Shown here one piece after another: positions 27,287 to 36,383 of a DNA stretch of 64,000 nucleotides. This DNA comes from Geobacter sp. UBA6151 (GTDB taxonomy: Bacteria > Desulfobacterota > Desulfuromonadia > Geobacterales > Pseudopelobacteraceae). The DNA lies in assembly GCA_002423105.1 (NCBI GenBank), contig DIUT01000059.1, positions 1 through 64,000 of the forward strand, read 5' to 3'. Under the pieces are notes generated by a model. The model saw nothing but the letters and a program-made list of their open reading frames with translations. It made no database searches and was not told the origin of the DNA. Positions within the stretch are counted from its first letter, which is position 1. Every line of letters starts with the position of its first letter. A program made the position numbers and the translations under genes.

Positions 27287-27302
27287 CGGCACACCGTTTG
27301 CT
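27287..27302 (+). promoter_or_regulatory. dctP: sigma-54 promoter, TRAP cassette 2
   Basis: CGGCACACCGTTTGCT with GG at 27288-27289 and GC at 27300-27301, ten bases apart. It matches the cassette 1 promoter closely, and here the -12 box is followed by TATAAAACAGCATCTC without any insertion. Confidence 0.82.
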
Positions 27303-27366
27303 ATAAAACAGCATCTCGGGATTCACCTTGTTTTTTGCAGTAAAGAAACCATAAGGAGGAACACAC

Positions 27367-28365
27367 ATGTTCAAGAGAATTACCGTCGCAGTACTGTCCC
27401 TGGCCTTAGCCTTGCCGTTGGGCGCGCAGGCCGCCCCCATCGTCATCAAGTTCAGCCACGTCGTGGCCACCAACACCCCCAAGGGGGCTGCTGCCGAGCG
27501 TTTCAAAAAGCTGGCCGAAGAGCGCACCAAGGGTGCCGTCAAAGTGGAAGTCTATCCCAACAGCCAGCTGTACAAGGACAAGGAAGAGATGGAAGCGCTG
27601 CAACTGGGTGCCGTACAGATGTTGGCCCCGTCACTGGCCAAGTTTGCCCCGCTGGGCTTAAGGGAGTTTGAAGTATTCGATCTGCCCTTTATCTTTGACG
27701 ACTACAAGGACCTGCATGCCGTAACCCAGGGACCGGTGGGCGCCAAACTGCTCAAGAAGCTGGAGAGCAAAGGGCTGTACGGTCTGGCTTACTGGGACAA
27801 CGGCTTCAAGGTCATGTCCGCCAACAAGCCGCTCAAGAATGTTACTGACTTCAAAGGCCTGAAGATGCGGATTCAGTCATCCAAGGTACTGGATTCCCAA
27901 ATGCGCTCCGTAAGCGCCATCCCGCAGGTCATGGCTTTCTCCGAAGTGTATCAGGCGCTGCAGACCGGCGTTGTGGACGGCACCGAGAACCCCCCTTCAA
28001 ACCTCTACACCCAGAAGATGCATGAAGTGCAGAAGTACGTCACCATGTCCAACCACGGTTATCTGGGCTATGCCGTGCTGGTGAACAAGAAGTTCTGGGA
28101 CGGCCTGCCCAAGGATATCCGCGCTGCCCTTGAGAGTTCCATGAAGGATGCCACCAAGTACGCCAACGAGATCGCCAAGAAAGACAACGATGATGCCATG
28201 GCTGCGGTGAAGAAGTCCGGCAAGTCCCAGATCATCACCTTGACTGCCGCTGAGCGTCAGACATGGAAGAAGGCCATGGACAAGACCCACAAGGACAACA
28301 CTGCCCGTATCGGCAAGGAGATTATTGAGGAAGTCTACAAGGCAACCAACTACAACCCGAACTAA
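27367..28365 (+). CDS. dctP: TRAP transporter substrate-binding protein DctP, copy 2
   Basis: A 332-residue protein differing from copy 1 at only about a dozen residues, mostly near positions 138-146, 260-275 and the C-terminus. The ligand-contact regions are identical, so the two should bind the same solute. Signal peptide as in copy 1. AAGGAGG lies 9 bases before ATG. It is the first gene of the second tandem cassette and has its own sigma-54 promoter. Confidence 0.95.
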   Translation: MFKRITVAVLSLALALPLGAQAAPIVIKFSHVVATNTPKGAAAERFKKLAEERTKGAVKVEVYPNSQLYKDKEEMEALQLGAVQMLAPSLAKFAPLGLREFEVFDLPFIFDDYKDLHAVTQGPVGAKLLKKLESKGLYGLAYWDNGFKVMSANKPLKNVTDFKGLKMRIQSSKVLDSQMRSVSAIPQVMAFSEVYQALQTGVVDGTENPPSNLYTQKMHEVQKYVTMSNHGYLGYAVLVNKKFWDGLPKDIRAALESSMKDATKYANEIAKKDNDDAMAAVKKSGKSQIITLTAAERQTWKKAMDKTHKDNTARIGKEIIEEVYKATNYNPN

Positions 28366-28384
28366 CCCCCGTCTGATCAGTATC

Positions 28385-28415
28385 GGCCGCTGCGGCCCAC
28401 GCAGCGGCCTTTTTT
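28385..28415 (+). terminator. hairpin between dctP and dctQ, cassette 2
   Basis: Same ten-base stem, five-base loop and T run as at 24966-24996. The surrounding intergenic sequence is nearly identical too. Confidence 0.85.
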
Positions 28416-28439
28416 ACGACTACCATCAGGAGATGCCCC

Positions 28440-29114
28440 GTGATGAAATACCTCGACCATCTTGAGGAATGGATTATCACCTTCCTCATCGGCACTGCAA
28501 CGTTGATCATTTTTGTTGCCGTGCTGCATCGCTATTCTGCCGGTCTGCCGATCCCCGGCCTGCAGGACTGGCTGCTCGGCCTTAACCTGGGCTGGGCACA
28601 GGAACTGTGTATCTACATGTTCGTCTGGATGGCCAAGTTCGGGGCCGCCTACGGCGTCCGCACCGGCATCCATGTCGGGGTGGATGTGCTGGTTACCCGC
28701 CTGCCGGAACCGTGGCGAGTGAAATGCGTACTGCTGGGCATCGCCGGTGGCGCTCTGTTTACGGGTATTATCGGCACCCTTGGCGCTGCCTTTGTCTGGG
28801 AAAACGGCATGCATTACGCCACATTCAAGATGCTGGGCATGGATGTTACCGATATCATTGAAGGGCCGATCACCCCTGACCTGGAATGGTCCACCTGGAT
28901 CATCTACTCGGCGGTCCCCCTCGGTTCCTACCTGATGTGTTTCCGTTTCCTGCAGGTTGGCTGGGGCTTCTACCGCACCGGCGAACTGCCTCACCATGAC
29001 CACGGCCATGTTGAGGGCATCGAAGAAGAGACGACCGTCGATAGCACCGAAGCAATTGAAGAGTACGAGGAACATAAATTCGACCACGAAGCAAAGCGTG
29101 GAGGTGCAAAATGA
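28440..29114 (+). CDS. dctQ: TRAP transporter small permease DctQ, copy 2
   Basis: A 224-residue paralogue of the protein at 25022-25690. The first 80 residues are almost identical, while the C-terminal tail differs (two extra residues, different acidic pattern) but keeps the H-H-D-H-G-H run. GTG 28440 or ATG 28443 may start it. It overlaps dctM copy 2 by ATGA. Confidence 0.93.
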   Translation: MMKYLDHLEEWIITFLIGTATLIIFVAVLHRYSAGLPIPGLQDWLLGLNLGWAQELCIYMFVWMAKFGAAYGVRTGIHVGVDVLVTRLPEPWRVKCVLLGIAGGALFTGIIGTLGAAFVWENGMHYATFKMLGMDVTDIIEGPITPDLEWSTWIIYSAVPLGSYLMCFRFLQVGWGFYRTGELPHHDHGHVEGIEEETTVDSTEAIEEYEEHKFDHEAKRGGAK

Positions 29115-30490
29115 GTTCAGCTGTGATCGGACTGGAGCAATTTACCAGAAAAAAGGCGGCAATCGTGCTTGCCTGCATCGCTGCGGCGCTTTTTGCACTT
29201 GGCTCAATGGGCAATGCCGGTATCGTCTTTGCGCTGCTGGCAGGACTGATGCTGACCGGCATGCCGATTTCCATCTCCCTGGGCCTGACCGTCCTGGTCT
29301 TCCTGTTCGTGCTGACCGATGTGCCCACGGAAGCAGTGGCCCTCAAACTGTTCACCGGTATTGAGAAGTTTGAGATCATGGCCATTCCCTTCTTTATCCT
29401 GGCCGGTAACTTCCTGACCCATGGCGGCGTGGCCAAGCGAATGATCAACTTCGCCACCGCCCTGGTGGGTCATTTCAGGGGTGGCCTGGCCCTGGGCGGT
29501 GTGGTGGCCTGTGCCCTGTTCGCCGCCGTATCCGGCTCCAGCCCCGCCACCGTGGTGGCCATCGGCTCCATTCTGCTGCCCGCCATGGTCAAGCAGGGGT
29601 ATCCCATGAAGTTCGGCGTCGGGGTCATCGGTACTTCCGGGGGCTTAGGGATCCTGATTCCCCCCTCCATCGTCATGGTCATTTATGCGGTGTCGGTCAA
29701 TGAATCCATCGGCAGACTGTTCATCGCCGGCATCATCCCCGGCCTGTTGCTGGCCATAACCTTGATGACCGTCACCTGGCTGGTGGCCAAGAAGCGCAAC
29801 TATCCCCGCCAGCCACGGGCATCCGCTGCTGAAATTTTCCGCACCTTCCGTGAAAGCTTCTGGGGCCTGTTCCTGATCGTGGTGGTTATCGGCGGCATCT
29901 ACTCCGGTCTGTTCACTCCCACCGAAGCAGCAGCCATGAGCGCAGTCTACGCCTTTTTCGTCTCGGTCTTTATCTACAAGGATCTGGGCTTCAAGGACAT
30001 GCCCAAGGTGCTGTTGTCAGCTGCCAGCATGTCCTCCATGCTGCTGTACATCATCACCAACGCGGTGCTGTTCTCCTTCCTGCTCACCTCAGAGCAGGTG
30101 CCCCAGAACCTGACCGCCTGGATGGTGGGACTGGGCCTTTCCTCAGTCACTTTCCTGATCTTCGTCAACGTGCTGCTTTTGGCAGCCGGTAACTTTATGG
30201 AGCCTTCATCCATCCTGCTGATCACCGCGCCGCTTTTATTCCCGGTGGCTATGGAACTGGGTATCGACCCGATCCATTTAGGGGTACTGATGACCGTCAA
30301 CATGGAGATCGGCATGATCACGCCGCCCGTGGGGCTTAACCTGTATGTGGCCAGCGGCATCTCCAGGTTGGGGTTGACGGAAACAACCAAAGCCTGTCTG
30401 CCCTGGATTCTGGTAATGCTGGTCTACCTGATGCTGATCACCTATGTGCCGCAGATTTCGCTCTGGCTGCCCAACCTGCTGTACAAGTAA
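29111..30490 (+). CDS. dctM: TRAP transporter large permease DctM, copy 2
   Basis: A 459-residue paralogue of the protein at 25687-27066, same length and motifs. Divergence is concentrated in the first 40 residues; the core transport helices are nearly the same. It completes the second cassette. Confidence 0.95.
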   Translation: MSSAVIGLEQFTRKKAAIVLACIAAALFALGSMGNAGIVFALLAGLMLTGMPISISLGLTVLVFLFVLTDVPTEAVALKLFTGIEKFEIMAIPFFILAGNFLTHGGVAKRMINFATALVGHFRGGLALGGVVACALFAAVSGSSPATVVAIGSILLPAMVKQGYPMKFGVGVIGTSGGLGILIPPSIVMVIYAVSVNESIGRLFIAGIIPGLLLAITLMTVTWLVAKKRNYPRQPRASAAEIFRTFRESFWGLFLIVVVIGGIYSGLFTPTEAAAMSAVYAFFVSVFIYKDLGFKDMPKVLLSAASMSSMLLYIITNAVLFSFLLTSEQVPQNLTAWMVGLGLSSVTFLIFVNVLLLAAGNFMEPSSILLITAPLLFPVAMELGIDPIHLGVLMTVNMEIGMITPPVGLNLYVASGISRLGLTETTKACLPWILVMLVYLMLITYVPQISLWLPNLLYK

Positions 30491-30520
30491 GCTTTAAACA
30501 GACGTGCGTATCTATCCCGA

Positions 30521-30550
30521 ACGGGCCTGTCACTGGACAGGCCCGTTTTT
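30521..30550 (+). terminator. terminator after TRAP cassette 2
   Basis: Identical eleven-base stem and ACTG loop to 27094-27123, followed by five T. Confidence 0.9.
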
Positions 30551-30556
30551 CATTTC

Positions 30557-30572
30557 CTGACACGGATGTCAG
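30557..30572. promoter_or_regulatory. candidate operator of the OmpR-type system
   Basis: CTGACACGGATGTCAG, a perfect six-base inverted repeat with a four-base spacer, 78 bases before the response regulator start. The same arms and spacing recur at 32699-32714 before the cytochrome gene. Confidence 0.6.
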
Positions 30573-30649
30573 AATCCGGTAAGTTGCACTGTAGCCTCGA
30601 TCCTGTTAGACATATGTATATTCTGTGCCGTAACCGGAGATATTCCACC

Positions 30650-31357
30650 ATGCGTGTCCTGATTGTCGAAGATGAACTGAAGATTGCCGAAGCCCTGAAA
30701 CGGGGGCTGGAATCGGAAGGATATGAAGCGGTGACCGTGGCCACCGGTGAAGAAGGTTTTTACAGCCTCAGCACCGAGCCGTTCGACCTGATGCTGCTGG
30801 ATTTAATGCTGCCGGGACGGGACGGATTGGATGTTTTGAAAACGGCACGAGCCAAGGGCCATACCCTGCCGGTGCTGGTACTGACCGGCCGGGACACGGT
30901 GGAAGACCGGGTACTGGGGCTGGACAGCGGCGCAGATGACTACCTGATCAAACCGTTTGCCTTTCCTGAACTGCTGGCCCGCATCAGGCTGCTGCTGCGT
31001 CGGGGTCGGCAAGGGCAGCAGGAGCCGGTATCTCACCAGATCTTGGCCGATCTTGAACTGAACCTTGCCACCCATCAAGCGCTACGGGACGGTCAGGCAC
31101 TGGATCTGACCCCGCGGGAATTCGAACTGCTGGAATATCTGGTGCGGCAGCAGGAACACGTGGTATCCCGCGAAATGCTGGCCCACGACATTTGGAAAGT
31201 ACGGGAACGCTCCACCCCTCTGGACAACGTGATCGACGTCAACATCGCCCGCCTGCGCCGCAAGGTTGACGGCCCTTTTTCCCGTAAGCTGATCCGCACC
31301 ATTCGCGGCGTCGGCTTCATAGCCACAGCACAGGATGATCATGACCCGGCCAACTAG
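30650..31357 (+). CDS. OmpR/PhoB-family response regulator
   Basis: A 235-residue transcription factor. Receiver domain (1-120) with E-D at 8-9, phospho-acceptor aspartate in L-L-D-L-M-L-P and lysine in L-I-K-P-F; winged-helix domain (about 135-232) with L-T-P-R-E-F-E-L-L-E-Y-L and R-R-K-V-D ending in T-I-R-G-V-G-F. Start 30650 follows GGAGA and begins at the receiver domain. It overlaps the kinase gene. Likely targets, from the shared palindrome, are itself and the cytochrome gene downstream. Confidence 0.93.
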   Translation: MRVLIVEDELKIAEALKRGLESEGYEAVTVATGEEGFYSLSTEPFDLMLLDLMLPGRDGLDVLKTARAKGHTLPVLVLTGRDTVEDRVLGLDSGADDYLIKPFAFPELLARIRLLLRRGRQGQQEPVSHQILADLELNLATHQALRDGQALDLTPREFELLEYLVRQQEHVVSREMLAHDIWKVRERSTPLDNVIDVNIARLRRKVDGPFSRKLIRTIRGVGFIATAQDDHDPAN

Positions 31358-32696
31358 CATACGGCTGCGTTTTACCCTGCTCTACGGCGCGGCCCTGGTG
31401 GCAACGGTGGTACTGTTTTCAGCCGGTGTTTACTTCTTTGTCCAGAAGATACTAATCGGACAGATAGACAACCATCTACGCAAGGATATGTCCACCATCA
31501 CCGAGTACCTGCGCCGCGATCCGGCAGGCCTCAAAAAACTGGCACAGTTCGGCTCGATCCATTATTTCAGGGTGCAGGACAACACTAAAATCTTGCTGAC
31601 CTCTGATGAATGGCTGGAAGACGAGCTGGAGCAGTTCATTACGCCGGAAAATACCAACCCTGCCCCACACTCCATATCGACACCAGACAAGCGCCGTTTC
31701 CGAATCCTCAACCGTCAGGAACAGGAGGGACGCTCCAGCTTCCTGATTACGGTTGCCCACGAGGAAGGCAGCTACCGGCGCACACTGAACACCCTGGCGC
31801 TGATCATCCTGCTGATCATGCCGGTTTCCATCGCCGGTTCTCTGGCGGTGGGCTACCTGATCGCCGGCAGAGTCCTGGCACCGGTCTCGGCAATCACCCG
31901 CAGGGCCGAGGCGATCACCGCCGACAATCTCTCCGAACGCTTGCCGGTGGATGACAGCCACGATGAACTGAACCGCCTGGCTGTAGTCTTCAACCAGACC
32001 TTTGCCCGCCTGGAAGAGTCATTTGAGCAACTGCGGCGGTTTACCGCCGATGCTTCCCATGAACTACGCACCCCGCTTACCGCCATCCGCAGTATCGGCG
32101 AAACCGCTCTGCGCCAGTCACCGGGCAGCTTTGACTACCCTGAAACCATTGGCAGCATTCTGGAAGAAACCGACCGGTTGGCCCAGACCGTTGAGGCCCT
32201 GTTGTTGCTAAGCAGGGCCGACAGCCAGGCCCTTGCAAAAGAACCGCTTGAAGTGGGCGAGCTGCTGGCTGACGTGGTTGAATTTTTATCTGTCCTGGCC
32301 GAGGAAAAAGAACAGAAACTCCAGTTTGTCCACACCACTCGCCTGACCATTGACGCGGACTCCTGCGTGCTGCGCCGTGCCTTTCTCAACCTGCTGGATA
32401 ACGCCATCAAATACTCGCCGCCGCAGAGCGCCATTACCATTTCCCTGTATCGTACCCCGCAGAATGACGCCTGCCTCGATTTCTCCGACAGCGGCCCCGG
32501 TATTCCCGATGACGAGAAAGAACAGGTCTTCAACCGTTTCTACCGGCTGGACTCCGGGCGTTCACGGCAAAAAGGAGGTACCGGCCTTGGGCTGGCTATT
32601 GCCAAGGCTGCGGTTGAAGCCCACGGCGGTACCATCACCCTGCTGGACGCGCCGGGGGGAGGGACTATTTTCAGAATCACGTTTCCCGCCATCTGA
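31341..32696 (+). CDS. membrane sensor histidine kinase partner
   Basis: A 451-residue kinase with two membrane helices (about 10-32 and 155-177), a periplasmic domain of some 120 residues, HAMP, HisKA (F-T-A-D-A-S-H-E-L-R-T-P) and an ATPase domain (N-L-L-D-N-A-I-K-Y, D-S-G-P-G-I, G-T-G-L-G-L-A-I-A). Layout resembles the CusS/PcoS-like and heavy-metal or envelope sensors, but the ligand is unknown. ATG 31341 with AGGA is preferred to ATG 31335. It overlaps the regulator by 17 bases. Confidence 0.92.
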   Translation: MTRPTSIRLRFTLLYGAALVATVVLFSAGVYFFVQKILIGQIDNHLRKDMSTITEYLRRDPAGLKKLAQFGSIHYFRVQDNTKILLTSDEWLEDELEQFITPENTNPAPHSISTPDKRRFRILNRQEQEGRSSFLITVAHEEGSYRRTLNTLALIILLIMPVSIAGSLAVGYLIAGRVLAPVSAITRRAEAITADNLSERLPVDDSHDELNRLAVVFNQTFARLEESFEQLRRFTADASHELRTPLTAIRSIGETALRQSPGSFDYPETIGSILEETDRLAQTVEALLLLSRADSQALAKEPLEVGELLADVVEFLSVLAEEKEQKLQFVHTTRLTIDADSCVLRRAFLNLLDNAIKYSPPQSAITISLYRTPQNDACLDFSDSGPGIPDDEKEQVFNRFYRLDSGRSRQKGGTGLGLAIAKAAVEAHGGTITLLDAPGGGTIFRITFPAI

Positions 32697-32698
32697 TT

Positions 32699-32714
32699 CT
32701 GACAAAAATGTCAG
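32699..32714. promoter_or_regulatory. candidate operator before the cytochrome gene
   Basis: CTGACAAAAATGTCAG, same arms and spacing as 30557-30572. A further GTCAG lies six bases downstream, giving a direct repeat as often seen for OmpR-type regulators. It is 98 bases before the cytochrome start. Confidence 0.62.
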
Positions 32715-32812
32715 GAAAGCGTCAGTTGTCCACAAATACAACGCTTTGATACAAAGGATGAAAGAGTTTAGGTGTACTGTCATAGTCCCATTCAATCCAA
32801 AGGAGGAACAAC

Positions 32813-34258
32813 ATGTATCGTAGCGTATTGGCAGCAGCAACAACACTGATCATGGCCGCTTTGCCCGCTTTTGCCACGGAGTATCCGGACCAGAAGCAGG
32901 CGGAGATCGCCAAAACGGCAAAGTTTGCAGGCGGCAATACTTGTAAGATGTGCCACAGCGGCATCCATGGTGATTGGGAGAAAACCCGCCACACCATGAA
33001 AGCCCGCAAAGGCCCTGCCATGGGCAAGGAGTTTATGAGCAACATCTATTCCTGGGTTCAGCGGGACTGGGACAAGCATGACATGCACATGGTTCTGGAC
33101 ACCAAGGACAAGACTACCAACTACGTGACCGTTCAGAAATACAAGCCCGAAGACGTAGGTATCGTGGTCGGCCAGGTTCGCAAGCAGCGTTATGCCGTGT
33201 ACTACGATGGTGCGCCGATGGACGCTTATCTGCAGACGACTAAAGATGGCGGCATCTCTTGGACCATAGACAAAAGCCAAGTAGTGAAGTACGCCGGTAA
33301 CAAAGATCGTGCAGGCTGGAAATTCCTGGCCGTGGTCATGAAGCCGAAAGACGGCACTTTCTACAAGGAAGGGTACGGCGAGTACTACTCCTGGCAGGAG
33401 CGCTGCATCGGTTGCCACACCACCGGCTTTGACGTCAAGGCCTGGAACGCTGCCAAGGCTGATTTCAAGGCTGGCAAGCGTGCTGATCTGAAAGAAATCT
33501 TTGTGTCAGATATCGCCATCAGCTGCGAAGCTTGCCACGGCCCTGGTTCCGTTCATGCCAAGTCGCCTTCCAAGACCAACATCATCAATCCCGCCAAGAT
33601 AACCAATGTCGAAACCCGCAAGATGGTCTGCGAACAGTGCCATACCCGCACCGCCAAGAACATCAACCACAAGGGTGCCAATGACCTGCGCGGTTACCGG
33701 ATCGGCGATCAGTATATGGATCATGCAGATTATGTCCGTCCGGCATGGGGCAAGGGTAGTCGTAACGTCTCAGCTGACGGCAAAGGCCGCCGTGACCACC
33801 AGATGGACATGGATATGCGCCTCTCGGAAACCATCAAGGGCAAGCACAGTGTTCATGCACAAATGGCCTGCTTTGATTGCCATGATTCCCATAAGATCGG
33901 CATCGGTTCACCCAGCAAGGTACTGAAGAAGTCCAAGGTGGAAACCTGCGCCGCCTGCCACAAAGGCCAGGCCGAGGCAGTATTGAAGGTGCTGGACGGC
34001 AGAAACGGCTGGCCCAAGTACAAGTACGGCGAATGGGGTGGTGAAGGGGCACGTCCTGCTCCACGGTCGCACGTTTTCAACTTTGACGAGCAGGGCCGCT
34101 CCTATGGCCTCAAACCCTCCCAGTATATCTGGGCTCTGAAGAAGGACGGCGACGCCAAGAAGGAAGCCGACTGGGCTGCCATCTGGCCCTGGGAAAAGGC
34201 AGCCTTCGAGAAGAAGGGCATGACCGTGAAAGTGGGAGCCAAGCCTTGGGAAATGTAA
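32813..34258 (+). CDS. six-heme c-type cytochrome
   Basis: A 481-residue secreted protein with a signal peptide ending A-F-A (about residue 21). Six C-x-x-C-H heme sites are visible: C-K-M-C-H (44-48), C-I-G-C-H, C-E-A-C-H, C-E-Q-C-H, C-F-D-C-H and C-A-A-C-H. Many other histidines could be distal ligands. The spacing resembles large periplasmic or outer-surface electron carriers of metal reducers; no exact orthologue is recognised, and the redox partner is unknown. AAAGGAGG precedes ATG. It follows the OmpR-type system on the same strand and shares its operator-like site. Confidence 0.9.
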   Translation: MYRSVLAAATTLIMAALPAFATEYPDQKQAEIAKTAKFAGGNTCKMCHSGIHGDWEKTRHTMKARKGPAMGKEFMSNIYSWVQRDWDKHDMHMVLDTKDKTTNYVTVQKYKPEDVGIVVGQVRKQRYAVYYDGAPMDAYLQTTKDGGISWTIDKSQVVKYAGNKDRAGWKFLAVVMKPKDGTFYKEGYGEYYSWQERCIGCHTTGFDVKAWNAAKADFKAGKRADLKEIFVSDIAISCEACHGPGSVHAKSPSKTNIINPAKITNVETRKMVCEQCHTRTAKNINHKGANDLRGYRIGDQYMDHADYVRPAWGKGSRNVSADGKGRRDHQMDMDMRLSETIKGKHSVHAQMACFDCHDSHKIGIGSPSKVLKKSKVETCAACHKGQAEAVLKVLDGRNGWPKYKYGEWGGEGARPAPRSHVFNFDEQGRSYGLKPSQYIWALKKDGDAKKEADWAAIWPWEKAAFEKKGMTVKVGAKPWEM

Positions 34259-34287
34259 CAAATAGCAGATGAATAGCCTAAAAGCAC

Positions 34288-34320
34288 GGCCGCTCCCGAA
34301 ATTGGGGAGCGGCCTTTTTT
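34288..34320 (+). terminator. terminator after the cytochrome gene
   Basis: Ten-base stem GGCCGCTCCC / GGGAGCGGCC with a seven-base loop and six T. Confidence 0.9.
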
Positions 34321-34389
34321 AGACTTACAAACAAGGATGTTATGAGTATTATTGGTCAACCCCCTGCGTACTGAACAAGGTCGTTTCTC

Positions 34390-35640
34390 ATGACAACTGA
34401 ACTACAGCATACCTCGGCCACGCTGCTGAACAAAAAACCGGAATTCCTGCAAAGGCTTTTCATGGTGGTGGGCGGCATTTCGATCGCCATCATACTCTTT
34501 AGCTCTGCCTGGGGTTTCCGTCAGGTGTTCATCGGGTATGTGGTAAAGATGGCCGAATCGGACGCTGTTGCCATTTGCCGGTTGATGCTTGATTTTGAGC
34601 AGGAGCATATTCTACACAGGAGCAATAAGCCTCAGTTTGTCCATGTTTCTCCTGATGAAACAGCACATCTTGATACTGCCCTCGCCCCCATCATGCGTAA
34701 TTTTAACGTAACCAAGGTCAAGATTTTCGATCACGAACACCGGATCGTCTACAGCACCGACAAAAACATCATCGGCAGGGTTGACTCAAATAATCCAAGA
34801 CTTTTGCGAGCCCTGTCAGGAACCATAGATTCAAAACTGAAAGAAAAAAAGGTGGGGGACCTGCCAGAAGAGCGTTTACTCACGACAAAGGTGGTTGAAA
34901 CCTATATTCCGATCAGAAACAAGACTGATCAAGTGGTCGGAAGTTTTGAAATATACCTGCTGACCGGCAAATACGATCAGGCCGTCAGGCGGGGCATTCT
35001 GCTGGCCCTGCTGATCATGGCGGTGGTATTGCCAGGTACCTTTGTCGCTTCGTACCTGATCATCGGCCAGAGTGTCCGCCAGGTGAAAGATGCCCATGAA
35101 CTGCTGCAAAGAATCGCTATTACCGATGCCCTGACCGGTGTGGCCAACCATGGTTACCTGATATCACGGGCCAAAGAGGAATTTGAGCGGGCCCGCCGAA
35201 GTTACGGTAGTGCCGGAGGAAAAGGGCTAGGCTGCATTCTGCTGGATCTGGACCATTTCAAACAGATTAACGACACCTACGGTCATCTGGTTGGCGACCA
35301 GGTACTCCAGAAATTTGTCCGGCGCATTGAACTTATACACCGCCCGTACGACATTCTGGGACGGTACGGCGGTGAAGAGTTTCTGATACTGCTGCCTGAA
35401 ACATCCCATGGGGAGACCTGCGCCATAGCCGCAAGGATACTTGAGGCTGTCAGACAGGAACCGTTCGATTCCGATGCCGGACCGCTCACCATTACTGCCA
35501 GCGCTGGTGCCGCTACTTGCACCAGCACTGACCAGTGTCTTGAGGATCTGCTGAAGCGCACCGACGGCAATCTGTACTGCGCCAAGCGCAGCGGCAGGGA
35601 CCAGGTCTCTTGTGGGGCTTCACCTCTCCAGACAACATGA
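34390..35640 (+). CDS. membrane-bound diguanylate cyclase
   Basis: A 416-residue GGDEF protein. An N-terminal helix (about 20-45), a periplasmic sensor region of some 150 residues and a second helix (about 200-225) precede the cyclase domain (about 245-410). The active site is G-G-E-E-F (R-Y-G-G-E-E-F), and an inhibitory I-site R-P-Y-D lies exactly five residues upstream, so product feedback is expected. It makes cyclic di-GMP. Its stop overlaps the ABC gene start as ATGA, tying it to the fet-like pair. Confidence 0.92.
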   Translation: MTTELQHTSATLLNKKPEFLQRLFMVVGGISIAIILFSSAWGFRQVFIGYVVKMAESDAVAICRLMLDFEQEHILHRSNKPQFVHVSPDETAHLDTALAPIMRNFNVTKVKIFDHEHRIVYSTDKNIIGRVDSNNPRLLRALSGTIDSKLKEKKVGDLPEERLLTTKVVETYIPIRNKTDQVVGSFEIYLLTGKYDQAVRRGILLALLIMAVVLPGTFVASYLIIGQSVRQVKDAHELLQRIAITDALTGVANHGYLISRAKEEFERARRSYGSAGGKGLGCILLDLDHFKQINDTYGHLVGDQVLQKFVRRIELIHRPYDILGRYGGEEFLILLPETSHGETCAIAARILEAVRQEPFDSDAGPLTITASAGAATCTSTDQCLEDLLKRTDGNLYCAKRSGRDQVSCGASPLQTT

Positions 35641-36383
35641 TCCGCGCTGAAAACATTGTTCTTGTCCGTCAGAGCGTCACAAATGGCGAAGCCAGCATCC
35701 TGTCCGGCATCTCCTTCACGGCCCGGCCTGGCCAGGTCACCGCCATTGTCGGTCCTTCCGGCAGCGGTAAAAGCTCGCTGATCCGACTGGTAAACCGCAT
35801 GGATGACCCCACCTCCGGCAGCATCTTTCTGCATGACACACCCATCTCCGCCATAGACCCGCTGGAACTGCGCCGCCGGGTGGCCATGGTGCTGCAAAAA
35901 ACGTTCATGTTTGAGGGCAGCGTACTGGCCAACCTGCAACGCCCCTTTGTCTACCGCCAGACACCCCCGCCTGCCGCAGACGATGACCACCTGCTCACGC
36001 TGCTGGATCTGGTCCATCTGCCCGGCGGGCTGTTGCCGCGCGATGCCCGCTCCCTTTCTATCGGTGAACAGCAACGGGTCAATCTGGCCCGCGCCCTGAT
36101 CACCGTCCCCGAAGCACTGCTGCTGGACGAACCGACCAGCGCCCTTGACCGCCCCACCGCCGACCGCCTGGGCACAATGCTCCGTGAAATCTGCCAATCC
36201 CAACAACTGACCGTGATCATGGTTACCCACGATCTGCGCCTGGCAGAGCGCAGCGCCGACTATCTGCTCTATCTGGAAAGGGGACGGATTCTGGAAGAGG
36301 GGCCGGTGGAGAAATTGCTGAACAATCCGCAGACGGAAGCGTTGCAACGCTTTCTGACGCCGGATGAGGAGGCCAGTTCATGA
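35637..36383 (+). CDS. fetA: FetA-like ABC transporter ATP-binding protein
   Basis: A 248-residue ABC ATPase: Walker A G-P-S-G-S-G-K-S-S, Q-loop V-L-Q-K-T-F-M-F, a variant signature L-S-I-G-E-Q-Q-R, Walker B L-L-L-D-E-P and V-T-H-D. Adjacent to a UPF0014 permease, so it is the FetA (YbbL) partner, a pair linked in E. coli to iron export and peroxide resistance. Start overlaps the cyclase stop. Confidence 0.85.
   Translation: MIRAENIVLVRQSVTNGEASILSGISFTARPGQVTAIVGPSGSGKSSLIRLVNRMDDPTSGSIFLHDTPISAIDPLELRRRVAMVLQKTFMFEGSVLANLQRPFVYRQTPPPAADDDHLLTLLDLVHLPGGLLPRDARSLSIGEQQRVNLARALITVPEALLLDEPTSALDRPTADRLGTMLREICQSQQLTVIMVTHDLRLAERSADYLLYLERGRILEEGPVEKLLNNPQTEALQRFLTPDEEASS

Noticed and set aside
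30557..30572. Palindrome as part of the TRAP cassette 2 terminator
   Set aside because: It lies beyond the T run and its partner occurs before the cytochrome gene, not after cassette 1.
35283..36347. 354-codon open frame on - opposite the diguanylate cyclase and fetA
   Set aside because: Covers two genes with intact catalytic motifs; a GC-skew artefact.
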